This document shows positions 21,781 to 34,215 of a stretch of 64,000 nucleotides of DNA, piece after piece. Within the stretch, counting starts at the first letter, position 1, and the number at the start of each line of letters is the position of its first letter. This stretch comes from Isoetes taiwanensis (lineage: Eukaryota > Streptophyta > Lycopodiopsida > Isoetales > Isoetaceae). The stretch is taken from positions 25,724,617 through 25,788,616 of the forward strand of contig JAJEKV010000002.1 of the NCBI GenBank assembly GCA_021234155.1. Reading direction: 5' to 3'. Made by a program: the position numbers and the translations under genes. Under the pieces are notes generated by a model. The model did not search any database, was not told where the DNA came from, and worked only from the letters and a program-made list of their open reading frames with translations.

Positions 21781-24031
21781 AAATTGGATCGCCATCAATG
21801 CACGGAAGCTGCTCGTGATCTTATGATGGCGACTATGACATTGAAGGAGGATGTTTTCGCTCGTGTGCTCATTTTGCACCTCCTACTCCTCGCGTCTCTT
21901 CAAGGCTGGGGTCACCTCCTGATTGTCGATATTGCTCTCAACCTCAATCACCACTCCATTGCATCAGACTCCTCACTATTTTTAAACGCTGGAGAGTATC
22001 TATATTCATATTCCCCCAGGTCAGACATCGTTGCCTTCGCAACTGCCTTCATCGCAACATGGTATGGGCTACACTCAGATTTCTTGGTCCCAACCATATC
22101 CAAGAATTTATCTTTTCAACCTGCTGTCAATATATACAATATTGGTGATCTCAAGTTGAACGAGGATGGCACCCAGGGTATATTGCCAACTGACACCCTA
22201 ATGTCTGGACCTCCTGGATTTACTATTCCCATGCAAATGCCGTCCTCACACCCCTCTGTTGTGCCTCAAGGACCTGCCTATTCTTATGCACCACTGCTTT
22301 ACACCCAGATCCCCGTGCTTCCGACCGTTCAAGTTCCCTCCACCTCTCACAATCCCAAACTTCTATATCCTATTTTTGGAAATGTGAAAGGGAAACCCAT
22401 TCTCGATTAGAGTGCTCAGGCGCACATGGAAGAATTTGAAGCTCTCCCTATTTTATACGGACACTCTCAGTCCCAAATCAAGTTTTATATTTTCTCTACC
22501 ATGCTACATGGTACACCACATCAATGGCTTATGGCCAATAAATGTTATTGAAAACAAAACTAGCAAGAAGTATCCTAAGAGTCAGACCTTGGTCTGGTTG
22601 TCAATTACTCCGTCAATATGTCCTCCCGTGGTGTTTCCCTCACAGATTTACCCTTCTTATCTCTTGTCATGGTTCTTCAAAACGCGATTCAACCTCATCA
22701 ATCTGTTCCACCATAATGAAATCAAATCTGGTGCCACATTTGTTAGTATCAGGGCCATCTAGCCAATAAATGCAATTCTACGAATGGTCCCCCTCTTTGC
22801 AAGCATTGCAATATATGCAACCATTCTACTGAAGAATGCACGCGCTCTCATCCAACGCCTTTTTGATAGAAAATGGTCGTTCAGGTCCAGAACACGCCTC
22901 ATCAATATCAACAATCTCAGCGATATCAACAACCTCAGCAATCTCAGCACTCAAGAGGACAAAGCTCACATGCTCCTTTTGACCCCGCAAAAGCTCAATG
23001 TTATCATTACTAGGAATGGGGCCACATCACCATGGCGTACCCACAGTTTTCCCAAGTTCAAGTACAACTCTCAAGTACTAACCAGACTGCCTCAGTATGT
23101 CTCACGGCCTATCAAATTTGGGTGGCAAATGGGAAATAAGGCCCACGCCTGACCTTAAGGAAACCTCCTCGTGCTCCTCAACAGCAGCAAAACCAACAAG
23201 CTCCTCCGCCTGCTGTGTTGGACCAACAAGCCCAAGAAGAGATCTATCAAGCTCTCAATCCTCCTGTGCAACAATCCAACTGGGTTGGTCTGGTATCACG
23301 CCAGCACCTTGGAACTCGTAGTTTGACACTCATGCCACAGGACACGCGGTCCGCTTTTGTTGTGGAGGCTGTCCCTCACGAGAAACACAAGACGGTGCAT
23401 TTCGCCCCAGGTCTTGAAAAACTCAAGCCTCATGTTATGCCCAAGGTTCAAAGTATCCTCAAGCTTATGCAAGCAGTTGAAGGGCACATACTTGCCAATG
23501 TTCACGTTACCACACGCGCTCAACAATGTTTAGAGGTGCCATCCATGTCCACACCTACTTCATGTGCTCGACCATATCTAAACAAAGCTGCTAAAGTGAA
23601 GCTCCTCGAGGAAGTTTCAGATTCTATGTCCAGGGAACCGACACCCTATCCTGCAAATCCTTTGGCCCATGTTCCCTTGGAATTACAAGAACAACTTGTC
23701 AAGATCAAAATCTCGTTCAGTCTGCCCACTATTCTGAAGTTACATCCTGCTTTATGGGAACAGTTGCCCTTACCCACCGTTCTTATTGGTGTTGTAGTCA
23801 CTTCCACGCCCTCGGTTCACGCAACTGTTAGGAATCAACAGATTAATCATGTACATGTTGTCAACCTCATCATGGACAAACTCAAGAAATAACTCGGCAT
23901 CACTCAACTGCATCGTGCCCCTTATGATACAAAGCTAGCCAAATGGTCACATCGCGCGACCTCAAGGCGTCACTCCTATTCTCCACATCAGTATTGGTGA
24001 TCTCAAATTTTTGTTGGAATTCCGTGTTTGG
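21781..24031 (+). pseudogene. Gypsy gag and protease-region remains
   Basis: Open stretches at 21784-22410 and 23215-23892 are linked by broken sequence. A clean zinc knuckle CKHCNICNHSTEEC (CX2CX4HX4C) lies at 22798-22839, with a degenerate one just before it (GHLANKC, interrupted by TAG). A Gln-rich segment follows. The capsid part is recognisable from MLHGTPHQWLMANK near 22,500. The tail near 23,960-24,026 (TPILHISIGDLKFLLEF) leads into the protease-like segment that resumes after 35,700. Gag packages the element RNA; this copy is unable to do so. Confidence 0.7.
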
Positions 24032-24641
24032 AAAATAGGAGAATATCCTGGTGACACAAGGCACCCAAAAAGAAAACCTATATGGGTTTTTACCCTAGTT
24101 ATATATGAAAAACTATTTAAAAAAAGCAGTGCGTCTTTGTGGATTGATATCATTAAAAACCTTGTGTGGTTTCCTTGTATGGTTTTTATATAATGTTTGA
24201 TAAGGTGGTTATCTAACATGGTTAATAGTAACAATTAAATATGAAGCTTTATGTGTATGGTTTGTGAATGTGGTATAACATGGCGGTAATAAGACGTGGT
24301 TTAGTATGGTGTTATGTTAACGTGGTTCTTAGAGTGCTAAACTAGCATGGCTAACTGATGTGGTAAATTTATATGGTCCTCAATGCGTTTAGATGTCACA
24401 AGGCATGATTGTTTGATGGCTTGAAGCCTTGCATGTTTAGTAGGTCGAAACCATAATGGTTTTAGTTTTTTGAACCACTAAGGGTATAGGACTATGCTTT
24501 GAAAAATCAGACATTAGTGATATTTGGCCTTAACCGCTTAAAAGAACACACCAACTAGGAAGGGTTTGGGCAAAGAAAACACTACACCCAAGCAAAATGA
24601 TTAAACACTAGTGTTTTATATTGAAGCCATTATGGTGTAGA

Positions 24642-25335
24642 TAACGTCCCGCCCAGGGCGTTACTGGGAAAAAAAATTTGAGGGCCGCTGAAAATGCAGC
24701 CGCGACGCGTGCAAAGCATTTTCATCGCCCTAAAAATTTTTTTCTCCCGAACGCCCGAGGGCCATGACGCATCGCCCTAACGCTCCCGTTCGAGGGTTTG
24801 CTCCGTGGCGGATCGAGGCAGGTGCCGAAACAGAGGAAGCATGTCGATGATCGCTTCAAACCTCTACCCGAGGGCGAGGTGCCTAATAGAAGCATAGCGT
24901 AATAGAAGCATAGCCGAAATAGCATAGAAGCCGAATAGAAGAATAAAGCGCAATAGAGGTGCCTAATAGAAGCAGGTCGGATATTAGAAGCAAAAGGCGT
25001 GACTGGCCGGATTAATCTTGAAAGCTCTTAAAACTCTTCAAACTCTTAAAACAGGCGGTGATGATCCCTTCAAGAATCCATTTTAGGGCGCCGCTGAGGT
25101 AAAATCTGGAGCTTTTCTCGGGCGTGACGGTATCACTCTAGGATGTTATAAGCGTATGGACAAAATCTGAGTTATTCTCAGATACCACAGGATGTTATGA
25201 GAAAAAAAGCAGAGAAACAAAGATAACATATCTGCTTCTGGAGCCATTACATTAGCCGGTAACAAAGATTTTTAATGGACGGGGTCGAGATTGATCTCAA
25301 CCAGAAACCCGGTGAACTAGGGCGCTAAGGTTTCA
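24642..25335. repeat. Hairpin-headed repeat, copy 1
   Basis: It starts with a long hairpin: the arm 24642-24697 is complementary to 24715-24770 (AACG...GCCCAGGGCGTTACTGGG against its inverse). After it comes sequence with GGATGTTAT words and ATTGATCTCAACC near 25,290. The same order occurs at 62884-63225. It is non-coding, a probable non-autonomous element or part of one. Confidence 0.55.
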
Positions 25336-26279
25336 TAGATTAACTTAAAATGTTTTGGAAGGAAGAAAGGAAGGAAGGATCGGTACTTTTATCGTCCCAC
25401 GGAGACCAATCTGGCCTATGGGACCCAATACAAAAACGCAAAGAAGCGGATTATCGCCCGGATTAAAAAACCCCCACCAAGGGTTTTCGAGGGAAAAACC
25501 GCGGGCGTAGAATCAGCGCCACAACCGCATATAATCATATAAAATGCGTAAACATCCCAATATATACAACATGCACCACCCCCGTAGTGCCTAGTCGTGA
25601 CGGACAACGAAGGGGCAAATGTGACCTCGCAGTCCGCACCTCCCCGGATGTATGACCCGTGGCCCTCAGACTTTGCGGTGTTCATCGGCAAATGCAAGGG
25701 AACGCCCGCGGCATTACTAAGGGGAGCGTCCGCCCGGATCCGGTGAACACCGGCAACTCACGGAAAGTGTGAGACTCATCCTCAATGGCACCCGCTTGGC
25801 AAAGACCGGCCGAGCTTTGTCTGGCGGGGGCTCCCCCAATCCACCCGCCCGCCTCGATCTTGAAGATGGTGGGCACTGTCTTGAATGGGAGGCAATGAGT
25901 CTGCGCTTTTTGAGCATTTGGGAACGAGGTAGAGCCGGGCCCCGGGCTAACACGGGTTGATGTGCCCCTTGTAATGGGCCATTTGACTGCTCTAGAGCAA
26001 TGGGGTCCCGAGCTTGCCAAGGAAACAAGCATCTAGGTACTCCGCAGTCGTTACATCACGATGACATTTGCGCCCGGTATGCGATCGTGCTCCCCACTTG
26101 ACGTTCCATCTGGCGAACCAGCGATCTCTTACCCCTCCAACAGGCCCTAAGCGGCTGCGGACTCATGGCCCGCGGTAAGCCGGTCTTGCGGGGCCGAGCA
26201 TCACCCATAGTAACCACTTTCTGAAAATAGACGATGTGTCTATCAAGGCTGCCCGTGAAGCGCAAAGAATCCGGTTCTG

Positions 26280-27664
26280 CGCAGAGAATCCGATAGGGGG
26301 GGACTCAAGGTTTCACCCAAGTGCGTGCCAAAAATGCCTTCACCTGCTCCAAGTCATTCCAGTCGCCAAAGAGACGGCCGCCCCAAACCTCGACCCCGTC
26401 TGCAAGGACCAGCTCGACCCGGTCAGATGTGATGTGGGATGGCCCCAATCATATAGCTACACTTTGGATCGCTTGTTTTGCATGGCATAAAGCGCTTTCC
26501 GGCTGGCATTGTCGCATGGCGGATAGACGCCCTCCAGGAGCGAGGAGGGAACTCCACCCTAGGTACTTGTAGGTGGGCGTGGCGCCCACAAAGGTCCCCG
26601 GATATGTGAGTCAGGGAGGCATGGGGTGGCGTGAAGAGGATATGAGAACCACCGTCTTGGCAGATTGACGCTGCGACGCCTGAAATGGCGACAAAATGTG
26701 TCTAGGGCATCCGTGTGAGACCGCGATAGCTTCGGGGTGTGGGCCAAAGCCAACATCGTCCCAAGATAGATGAGCCGGGCGGATGACCGTGCAAAAGCCG
26801 ATGCCATCCCCCATGCTCGCGAAGCCGGGCTCTAACCGACAATGTAGAGGCCAAAAAGTGTTGGCGAGAGGGGGCAACCCCCTTGACCCCCGAGATACTC
26901 ATCGTGAATGCTTGTCCCGCCGGCGATCCCACAAAAACAACTCTCATACAACCCACGATATGGCATTCTCGCATGTGCAAATGGAGCCCCGGGGCTGACG
27001 CAGCTTCAGCCTCCACGCCTTTTCCCGGGATCAGATCAAAAGCCTTTGGCGAAGTCCACAGCAGCAAGAATACAAGTCCAGTACGATGATTCCTACCGCT
27101 CTTCAATCGATTCCCCAGCCAGAAGATATGGTCAATCGCTGAGTGGCGGGTCGAAGCCTGCCTGCGGTGAGGGGGTTTCGCGACATCCACGCTTGCCTCA
27201 ACCGGGGTCAACTGCCGAGAATGCCGAAATGCTTGGCAAATACCGAATCGACCATGATCGTCCTAACTGGCCTGACAAAGGTGGGTCGCCCGCCCAGAAT
27301 GGGAACAACCGCTTGGGTCCATTGTCGGGAAACCCTCCGCAATGCTCGCTTGAACGGGGTAGTGAGGATCCGCAAGCAAACTGTGGCCCCCGCCCACTGG
27401 GAGTAACTCGGCAAGATATCATCGAGGTCGTGCCTTCCCATTAGCGCTAGCCGCTGCGTGCCCTCCTCAACATCCTGGGCCCACGAGAACCAATGGGGGC
27501 CATCCCCGGGGGGGTATGGGCGACGCGTCCCCCGGGGCGCGGTCATAGAGCTGCTTTGCAAAATAGCGTTCCCCAGCCCGCCCGTGTGATGTCCCCGTAG
27601 GTCGGGCGGGCTTCAAGCACTCGGCCCAAAGGGTTCGAGGATGAGTGTCCGTGGGGCGTAACAT
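26280..27664 (-). pseudogene. LINE D2 reverse transcriptase, heavily frameshifted
   Basis: Short matches to the LINE D protein are spread over all minus frames: RHSAIDHIF and SPKAFDLIPG (near 27,130 and 27,035), a GVKGVAPSRQHFLAS stretch in place of RQGCPLSPTLF (near 26,880), and DARPRKTGLPRAMSPQPL near 26,190. Nucleotide similarity to 19.8-21.2 kb is obvious by eye, but with many indels. The catalytic box is not intact. Confidence 0.65.
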
Positions 27665-27999
27665 CTCCCCGATGCTTAGTGCAAGGTACGGCGCTTTGTG
27701 TCCTTTCCTTTTGGGGCGCTGGTATCACCGTGGTGGCTCGTAACGTACCGACCGTATCAGGACGGAAGTCAGCGCTATGCGTTCTTTGATCCGCGACAAA
27801 CCATCGTTACGCTGAATGTTGCTGACCCTCGAAGGCGGCTGGGGTCTCGCAAAGCACCTGTCCGGCCATCCCGTAATAGCTAAGTCGGCTGGGGTCTGGC
27901 TCACGCTTCAGTGTGGAGGTCTGCGACTACCGGGAGGGCGCCCATGAGCATCTTGGCGTAGTCCCTCTGCTGCCATAAATCGAAGTCTCAACCGGGACG

Positions 28000-28858
28000 G
28001 CGAGGGCTGGCATAGTGGGGGTTGGGCGGCTCGCCAAACCAGTCCAAATAAAGTGGGAGGTGTGATTCAATCGACCTCCTCATCCCGACCGCCCAGCCCA
28101 ACCCGGAACGCATCGATGGAGATGCATATCTTGAAAGAACTACAAGCACATAGTCCACCCACACACTAGACCCTCCCCCATTGTCCCCGGTGCGCATGTG
28201 CACTTTGCGAAATCGCCACCGTGGAAAGGCCATTGCAAATTATCAAGTCAAAATGCCATATAGCAGAGTAAACGCCCGCCAAAGCGAGTGACTCCGGCAC
28301 ATATCCGACCCGGCGGCCTAAGCATGTCAAGGGCGAGCTAGCAGGACATCGTCGTGAGGGGTCAAGTCGCATGGGCTGCTCTACCCCGTCCGTGCATTGA
28401 AATCTCCAAGAAGGACGACCCTACCCAACCGCTTGCCGTCGGCCAGATATGTCATCATATAGATCGACATACGTCCATCCTATCCGCGACGGGGGTGGCG
28501 ATAGAAGGTGCCGCCTCATGCGAGGGAAATAACAAAGTGCGCCGTAAAAAGAGGGTTGCCACCGGTATTATGCACACGAACCCGTAAGTACCCCAGTGTC
28601 CGCATGCGTCTTCGAGGGTAAACCGAATGTGCCAAGGTTGTCCCAGTGCAAAGCCACTCCCCCATGACCCCGTCTGTCCCCGTATGTGTATTGAAGACCG
28701 AAATGTTGGTAACCCCGCAAATCGTGTAGCCTCAGGCTCATGCTCCCATGTCTCCATGAGGAAGATGAGATCCATACCGCCGCCACGGAAGTTCTCCGGG
28801 ACGCCCCCTTCGCCAAGGGAAGCCTCGACACTCCATGAGACCAACCCGAGGCACACAA
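28000..28858 (-). pseudogene. LINE D2 EEP endonuclease remains
   Basis: The frame at 28856-28455 contains MDLIFLMETWEHEPEATRF, in which the conserved Glu of ETW is the metal-binding residue of the EEP family, followed by SIHIRGQTGSWGSGFAL. The rest of the domain continues to about 28,000 in other frames. It matches a LINE ORF2 start and precedes the RT, as expected. Confidence 0.6.
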
Positions 28859-28861
28859 TTC

Positions 28862-30545
28862 CTATTTGTCGGGCCAGGGATGGTACAGCAAACGAGTCGC
28901 TGGGAGGACTGGAAGCAGCAGGCCGAAAGGAGAAGTAGATGGAGCGGAGGGCAAAGATGTGGTCGAGAGGGCGTGGGCCGCGAGGGAGCGGTGAGTAGGA
29001 GCAGGAGAAGGGGGCCGTGGTAGTAGCGTGCGCCCGCTGCAGTACAGGCCGGGCCGCGGGTCGGCAGCTGGAGAAAGGCGGTCGTCACCGGAAAATGTGT
29101 GCATCCCGCCGCCAACCAATCCCCGCGGCACCCCTCCCCCACGCCTCAATCTCGGCATTGCCCTCGCTCGCTGCCTCCGCGTAGTGTGTGAGGTCCGCCC
29201 ACGCATGGGATGTCCCTTCAACATCCGCCCCCGGGCATTATGGCATCACGCACCTGCATCCGCAACCGCGAATATGACAATACGCGGTCACGCCCGGGCG
29301 CTGGAGCCCCATGCCGGGCAAGTCGAGAAATGTGAATCAGCCTCGAATGTCATCCGACGAATGTGTGTGTTCTGGATGTGGTGGGGCGCAGACTCTCCCC
29401 TCGCCCTCGGCATGCCTCTAACTACTGACAGGGCCTCCGGGCCAAGGCTTCCTGAGTCTCAAGCCCGCGGGTCCAAGGTGGGCGGGCCGGGTCCCGTGGC
29501 CGGGGTGGTGGTGGTGGTCGGGATGGCGGGAGGAACTGGGAGTGTGGCCGGGATGGCGGGGAGGGGTTGGAGAGCTGGCAAAGAAGGCGGGGGCGTACGG
29601 CAGTGGAGGCCGTGGCGGATAGCGGCCCGAGCTGCTCTTCCCTGCGGACGCTCCGGGAGGACAGCCTCTGCGTAGCCCGCTTGGCCATCTTGCCAGCCAT
29701 CTCCTGCTTGTGCAGTGACTTCTCTCGGTAGGGAGACCACAGCTCACATCCGTGGAGCCAGCTGCCGCCCTGACTCAGTCTGGCGTGCTCGAGCCAACCT
29801 GGCGTCGAGGCGCGAGCTTACTGATCTTACTGAAGATCCCCGAAAAGCGTAATGTCCCAGCTGTGCGAGAGCGGCTTTTACTCCCGGAGTGCCATGGTGG
29901 TGGCTGCCTCACCTTTCCCCGGTGGCCGAGAGACGGCGTGACCATCGTCTCTGCATTCTTCCTGTGTCATGGTGTCGAGTGATGAACACGAGTCTAAGCC
30001 GAGGAGGAGCACATGTCAGCGACCTCCTGCCTGGCCTGCACCGCTCGAGGGTGTACAGGCCGGGCCATCTTCCACATGCGGCGTCGCGGGTCTCAAGCAC
30101 GTGATACGGTTCTTCTCGACCCACAGTTTGCCTTTTGAGCACATGGGATGGGGACTCCATCTCCACCGCCATGCCGGCCAAGCGGGCATCCTCCAGCCTC
30201 AATACGATGCTTGTTAGCCTCCATTCCCCTTTGACGTGGCTCCAATTCTGCCGAGGCGGAGTTCCTATGTGGTCCGAGCAATTAATCCCTTCCGCCGGGC
30301 TGGCCTGTTGGGGGCCTTAGCCTTAGCCCCAGCCTCCTTCTTCATGGAGGATGACTCTCCCACACCATGATGGCTGATCGGGACCGTTGTCGCGGCGGGC
30401 CCTCGCCTTGGGTTTCCTTCTGTGCCCCCATCTTCCGTGGCCATGACTCCCAAAGTTTGAGGGGTCTCCGGCTGCGGAAAGGGTGCCTAGAATTGAATTT
30501 GGGGACTCAAGAACGCGGGGCAAAGCACCTTTTGGGTTAGTCAAC
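28862..30545 (-). pseudogene. LINE D2 ORF1 zone, Pro/Arg-rich, GC-rich
   Basis: Overlapping open stretches on the minus strand (29224-28862, 29747-29418, 30281-30093, 30544-30323) are rich in Pro, Arg and Gly and look like low-complexity basic ORF1 sequence. Because GC-rich DNA opens all frames by chance, frame assignment is uncertain and no domain is recognised. Confidence 0.4.
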
Positions 30546-30910
30546 GGAAACCCTAAGTGGTGGGCGGGGGGTGGTGTGTGTTTCTAGCGAGCCCAAAGAA
30601 CACCGGGTGGGGTGCCCACCACCTTTGACTTTGACTTTGACCCATCACGCCCTTTGCTTCTCATAGGTCTTTCCAAAGCTTTGTATAACCACGACACCAT
30701 TTAACATGCCAACGCTCTAATCTCCATCGCCACTTTGCTTCTCATAGATTAGAATAGAACTTCACTCACAATTATTGCAGGTCAACTACAGCAGGTGTGG
30801 GGGTTTTGAGGGCTCCAAAGTCTGAGGGGTCTCTGGCTGCCTCAAGGGTGCTTAGAATCCAGTTTGGGGGCTCGGAAAGGCGGGTGGAGCGCCTTTTGGG
30901 GGTTTGGGGG
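30449..30910 (-). repeat. Duplicated segment in LINE D2 5' leader
   Basis: The segments at about 30449-30540 and 30815-30900 share CAAAGT.TGAGGGGTCTC.GGCTGC, AAGGGTGC.TAGAAT and TTTGGGG.CTC in the same order. This looks like two copies of a 5' leader monomer, as seen in promoters of some LINEs. Confidence 0.55.
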
Positions 30911-31060
30911 TTTTGGGTCTAGAGAGAGATTGTAAACCCTAGAGAGAGAAAGCCAGAAAGGGGCAAATCAAGGGGGTCTATGCAAGGGGAGTGAGGGCGC
31001 TAGAGAGCGGGAGCTGGGCGCTGTGGGGGCGCTAGAGAGAGGCCTATGGGGACAAGGAGA

Positions 31061-33870
31061 TGAAATACTAGTAATTTATACATAATCAAAAGGAGTATTC
31101 CACTAGCTTGCAAAACCAAAAAAATAACAAAAACAAATAGAAAAGAACTCAAAGGATTTGAACCTCAGTTACCATTACCATTGTCTCCAAAGTCAATACT
31201 TCAAAAATGCCTTAAATCACATTCTTCTTATCTATGATATCCTATCCTATGAACATTTCTCCCATAAGAAATTGTTGGTACATCAACTGAAGCTCCACAA
31301 CACACGTTAACTAATATATACATTTATTGAAGACCTAAAAAATGTTTAGCAATGTACAATGCTAAACTCAGTTGTACAATGCAAGTATTTGTATAACCAA
31401 CAAAATGCGTTTTAAAAAGAAAGAACTACAAGTTTCAGGCAATACAAAAGACCAATAATTAATTGCATCTCCAAGGATTGTGTTCTTAGAATCCCCAAAA
31501 GGCAGAAGCACAAATAGCAGGGCCACCTAATACACCAATAACTCGAGCTTCTGCACTTTAAATAGCCTTAATATCATTTGGCTCCAAGATCTTATCCTGG
31601 CATTTTGTGACAGCTTCCTTTAGGGCCTAAACAAGCAAACAATCTATTATCAAAACAAAAAGTCTTTTAAGCTTGGTATGGCATTGACAATAACACAAGA
31701 CATTTAATAAAGAGGGGCAACCTCAAGGATGTCAAATATATCTGGTTCTCATTTTTTTGACTGGTCCAGAGTTTCTCATCAAAGCGACTACCATTTTGCA
31801 ATTTTTTACTAAAAACAACCTAGCCAAAACGAAAAAGAATCGTATACAAAAATGTGAGCTTGATCAGAAAATGAAAATCAGAACAAAATTAGAAGAAATG
31901 CTTTGTTTTTTTTTTTCTTTGTCTTACCAGGATTGTGCAGGACATTCACAAGAATAATTTGGCTGGATTTGAAGATAAACCAACCCATATGTTTCTGTTG
32001 TGGCAAGACATCAGATGTGAGAGAACCCCATGGGAAAAATGCCGCAGTCTAGTTAAGTGATAAGATGAGATCCAAAAAAAAAATAATGAGCATGGAGGAT
32101 TACATACATATGATGTTGGATATTGCAAGAGATGTAGGCAAGGATCTCTGATTCAGCTTTCTTCTGCTTTGGTTATCATCTACTTGCTCAATAACAATAC
32201 AATTCAAGGGTGCATATCTGATTCACAAAATACTTCAAGGAATTAGGCAAGATCAAATATCATATACAAACGAGACGAGAAAAATCTGAGTATTATGTTT
32301 TACCTGTTATCTGGAGAAGACTGAGGATGAAACATTAAAAGAAGAAAACCCAGGAGCTAGAACATCAAATCTGATGCCAGTTCCCCACAATCCAAATTCA
32401 ATTTGATGCACAGCCATCAAAGCTTTGGCTCTGATATTGTTGATGCAATGGCCGAAAATCCCAGAAGCCTTATATATATCCTGTTGATCCCAGCGATTAC
32501 CTTGCACAAGAATCCAACTGTAGAAGGCACAGATCGGCTATCCTAAAGCAAAAATCGATTTGCCGGTCTTGCATGGCGGCACCAGATCAAGCCCGCGGTT
32601 TTGGATGAAGAAAGAAACCCTAACTTTGAACAATATTACACATCGTGGCAAAGATTTTGCCATCGGCATATTGGCCATATGATATATTCAAGACAAAAAA
32701 AAACCATCGACTCGTTTCATGCTCCCAAAAGCACCAAATAGTTCATAAAAGTACACTTTTTCCCCAAAGGTTCCAGGCGGCACATGCATACACCCAAAAA
32801 CTCCTTTATAGAAAATACATCAAAGGTGCATTCCTTCCCCATTTTTTATAAAACCAAACTTGATAAGCCTTAGAATAATTTAAATTTCAAGGCGTTTATG
32901 AAATTGGCCCCTTAGCCACTTTTACAAGCCCAAATTCCCCCCCCTAGCCACTATTACAAGCCCAACCTTTTTATGGACTGCTTCCAATATCTACCACATA
33001 TTTAGGTGGGGTTTTACACATGGATATTCACATAAACACTAGCCCATGAATTACAGCACCCAAGCCACTTTTAAGCATCTATCAATATCGTTTCAAAAAT
33101 ACAAAGCTAATATATTCGTGAACTATAGCAACTTAGCCATAAAACTTTTTGCACAAATTTTTCCAAATGCAATAATATCTCATTTTTTAACATGTAGATC
33201 AATAAGCCATATGACCATATTTCATGTCCTATCATCAATGACCATATGACCATATTTCATGTCCTTTCATCCGAATATTCATTTTGAATATTCCAGTCAT
33301 TATCATAATAATCTCGTAAATATTCTTCTCAACAAAAGATACTGTTGCAAAATCTGTTCCGGCATAGCTCTGTTTCAAGCTCTGTTCCTGCATATCCATA
33401 TCTCTATTCTGGCATACCTTGTTTTGAACCATGTTTTTCCACAGAATAGAATAGGCAATTTGCTCTGCGAGGCTTGAGAAAAATTCCGCAGAATACCTCC
33501 TTTGAAAAGGTTGTTCAATCAGGGGATGCTGAAAAAAACTGGTTATGGCTATGGAACTGACGCAAAAATCAGCTTGAAGCCATTTGTAGAGGTCGAATGT
33601 AGTCGGAAGAAGAATGCAGAGCAATTCCTATTGAAAGAATACAAAAGCCCGGCAAAAGGAGGCATCGCCTTCGAGCTTCGCTTATTTATTTTTATAGATT
33701 TGGAGCATTTTTCCTTTCCGTGGCTTCATATCCTTCCAAAATCATCTTCTCCTTCCAAGGATAACTAGGAGATTAGGCTTGAACTCAAACAGGATACTAA
33801 GGAGTTGAAACCCACCTGGAAATCACGTTGTTACATGAAACAAAAAAGAAGCATATACGCAGGAATTGCA
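31061..33870. other. Non-coding part of the 11.7-kb insertion
   Basis: I support no gene here. Short open frames (e.g. 32507-32307 minus, 33624-33235 minus) lack recognisable domains. A tandem doubling of a GACCATATTTCATGTCCT block occurs at about 33212-33270. Confidence 0.4.
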
Positions 33871-33877
33871 AGGAACA

Positions 33878-33981
33878 ACAAACTGGTAACAGCGGAAGAA
33901 TAAAAGATGTAAGAACGTGCTCGGACTGCACAAACTGGTAACATCGGAAGAACAAAAGATGTAAAGAACTTGCTCGGACTA
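33878..33981 (+). repeat. 52-bp tandem duplication
   Basis: ACAAACTGGTAAC...GGAAGAA.AAAAGATGTAA begins at 33878 and again at 33930 with a few differences. The second copy runs into the SINE-like sequence that follows. Confidence 0.7.
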
Positions 33982-34065
33982 CGGTTTAAGGGAGGTCAAA
34001 CCTCCCCTCTCGGCCTCCCTGCCTCGAGGTTTATTTGCCGTAATTTTCTTGAGGGGAGGGTTAAC

Positions 34066-34152
34066 CTCCTCTTCTCCTTCTCCTTCTCCTTCTCCTTCTC
34101 CTTCTCCTTCTCCTTCTCCTTCTCCTTCTCCTTCTCCTTCTCCTTCTCCTTA
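34066..34152 (+). repeat. (TTCTCC)n microsatellite
   Basis: About 14 uninterrupted TTCTCC units. It lies just upstream of a SINE-type 3' tail. Confidence 0.95.
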
Positions 34153-34215
34153 GTCCATAGCCTATTGTAGGGTTGACGTTAAAACGATGTCTATATCTAT
34201 CTATCTAAATAAGTA
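34153..34215 (+). mobile_element. SINE 3' tail related to the 6.5-kb SINE
   Basis: TTGACGTTAAAACGATGTCT followed by ATCTATCTATC matches the 3' end of the minus-strand SINE at 6525-6700 (TTGACGTTAAAATAATATCT). The 5' tRNA-like part is replaced by the TTCTCC repeat. Confidence 0.45.

Larger units (their letters stand above)
25380..31060 (-). mobile_element. GC-rich LINE of family D (copy D2), near full length
   Basis: The minus-strand 3' end at about 25390-25500 matches that of LINE D (TTTATCGTCC, GAGACCAAT, GCCTATGGGACCC, GGGTTTTCGAGGGAAAAACC). The body includes a C-terminal region, RT (about 27.6-26.3 kb), EEP endonuclease (about 28.86-28.0 kb) and a Pro/Arg-rich ORF1 zone (30.5-28.9 kb). 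The 5' region at 30,449-31,050 has CT-rich AAACCCTAGAGAGAG motifs and a tandem-like duplication. It is much richer in G+C and CpG than its neighbours and than LINE D. No module is in a single frame. Confidence 0.72.

Noticed and set aside
24580-24620. CACTA transposon terminus (CACTACACCC)
   Set aside because: No matching TAGTG end with a 3-bp duplication was found; the word is common in AT-rich DNA.
28738-29675. Plus-strand Pro/Gly-rich genes such as 29028-29675
   Set aside because: They are shadows of the minus-strand LINE D2 sequence with no domain or splice context.
25400-30550. Bacterial DNA or a GC-rich gene cluster with many open frames
   Set aside because: The many open frames are a by-product of GC richness; nucleotide order matches LINE D at 19-21 kb, including the 3' end.
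31440-31630. Possible conserved exon on the minus strand (ALKEAVTKCQDKILEPND)
   Set aside because: A short protein-like stretch is followed by stops, with no splice partners or recognisable family.
34066-34152. A Ser/Phe-repeat protein read from the TTCTCC array
   Set aside because: It is the translation of a hexanucleotide microsatellite.
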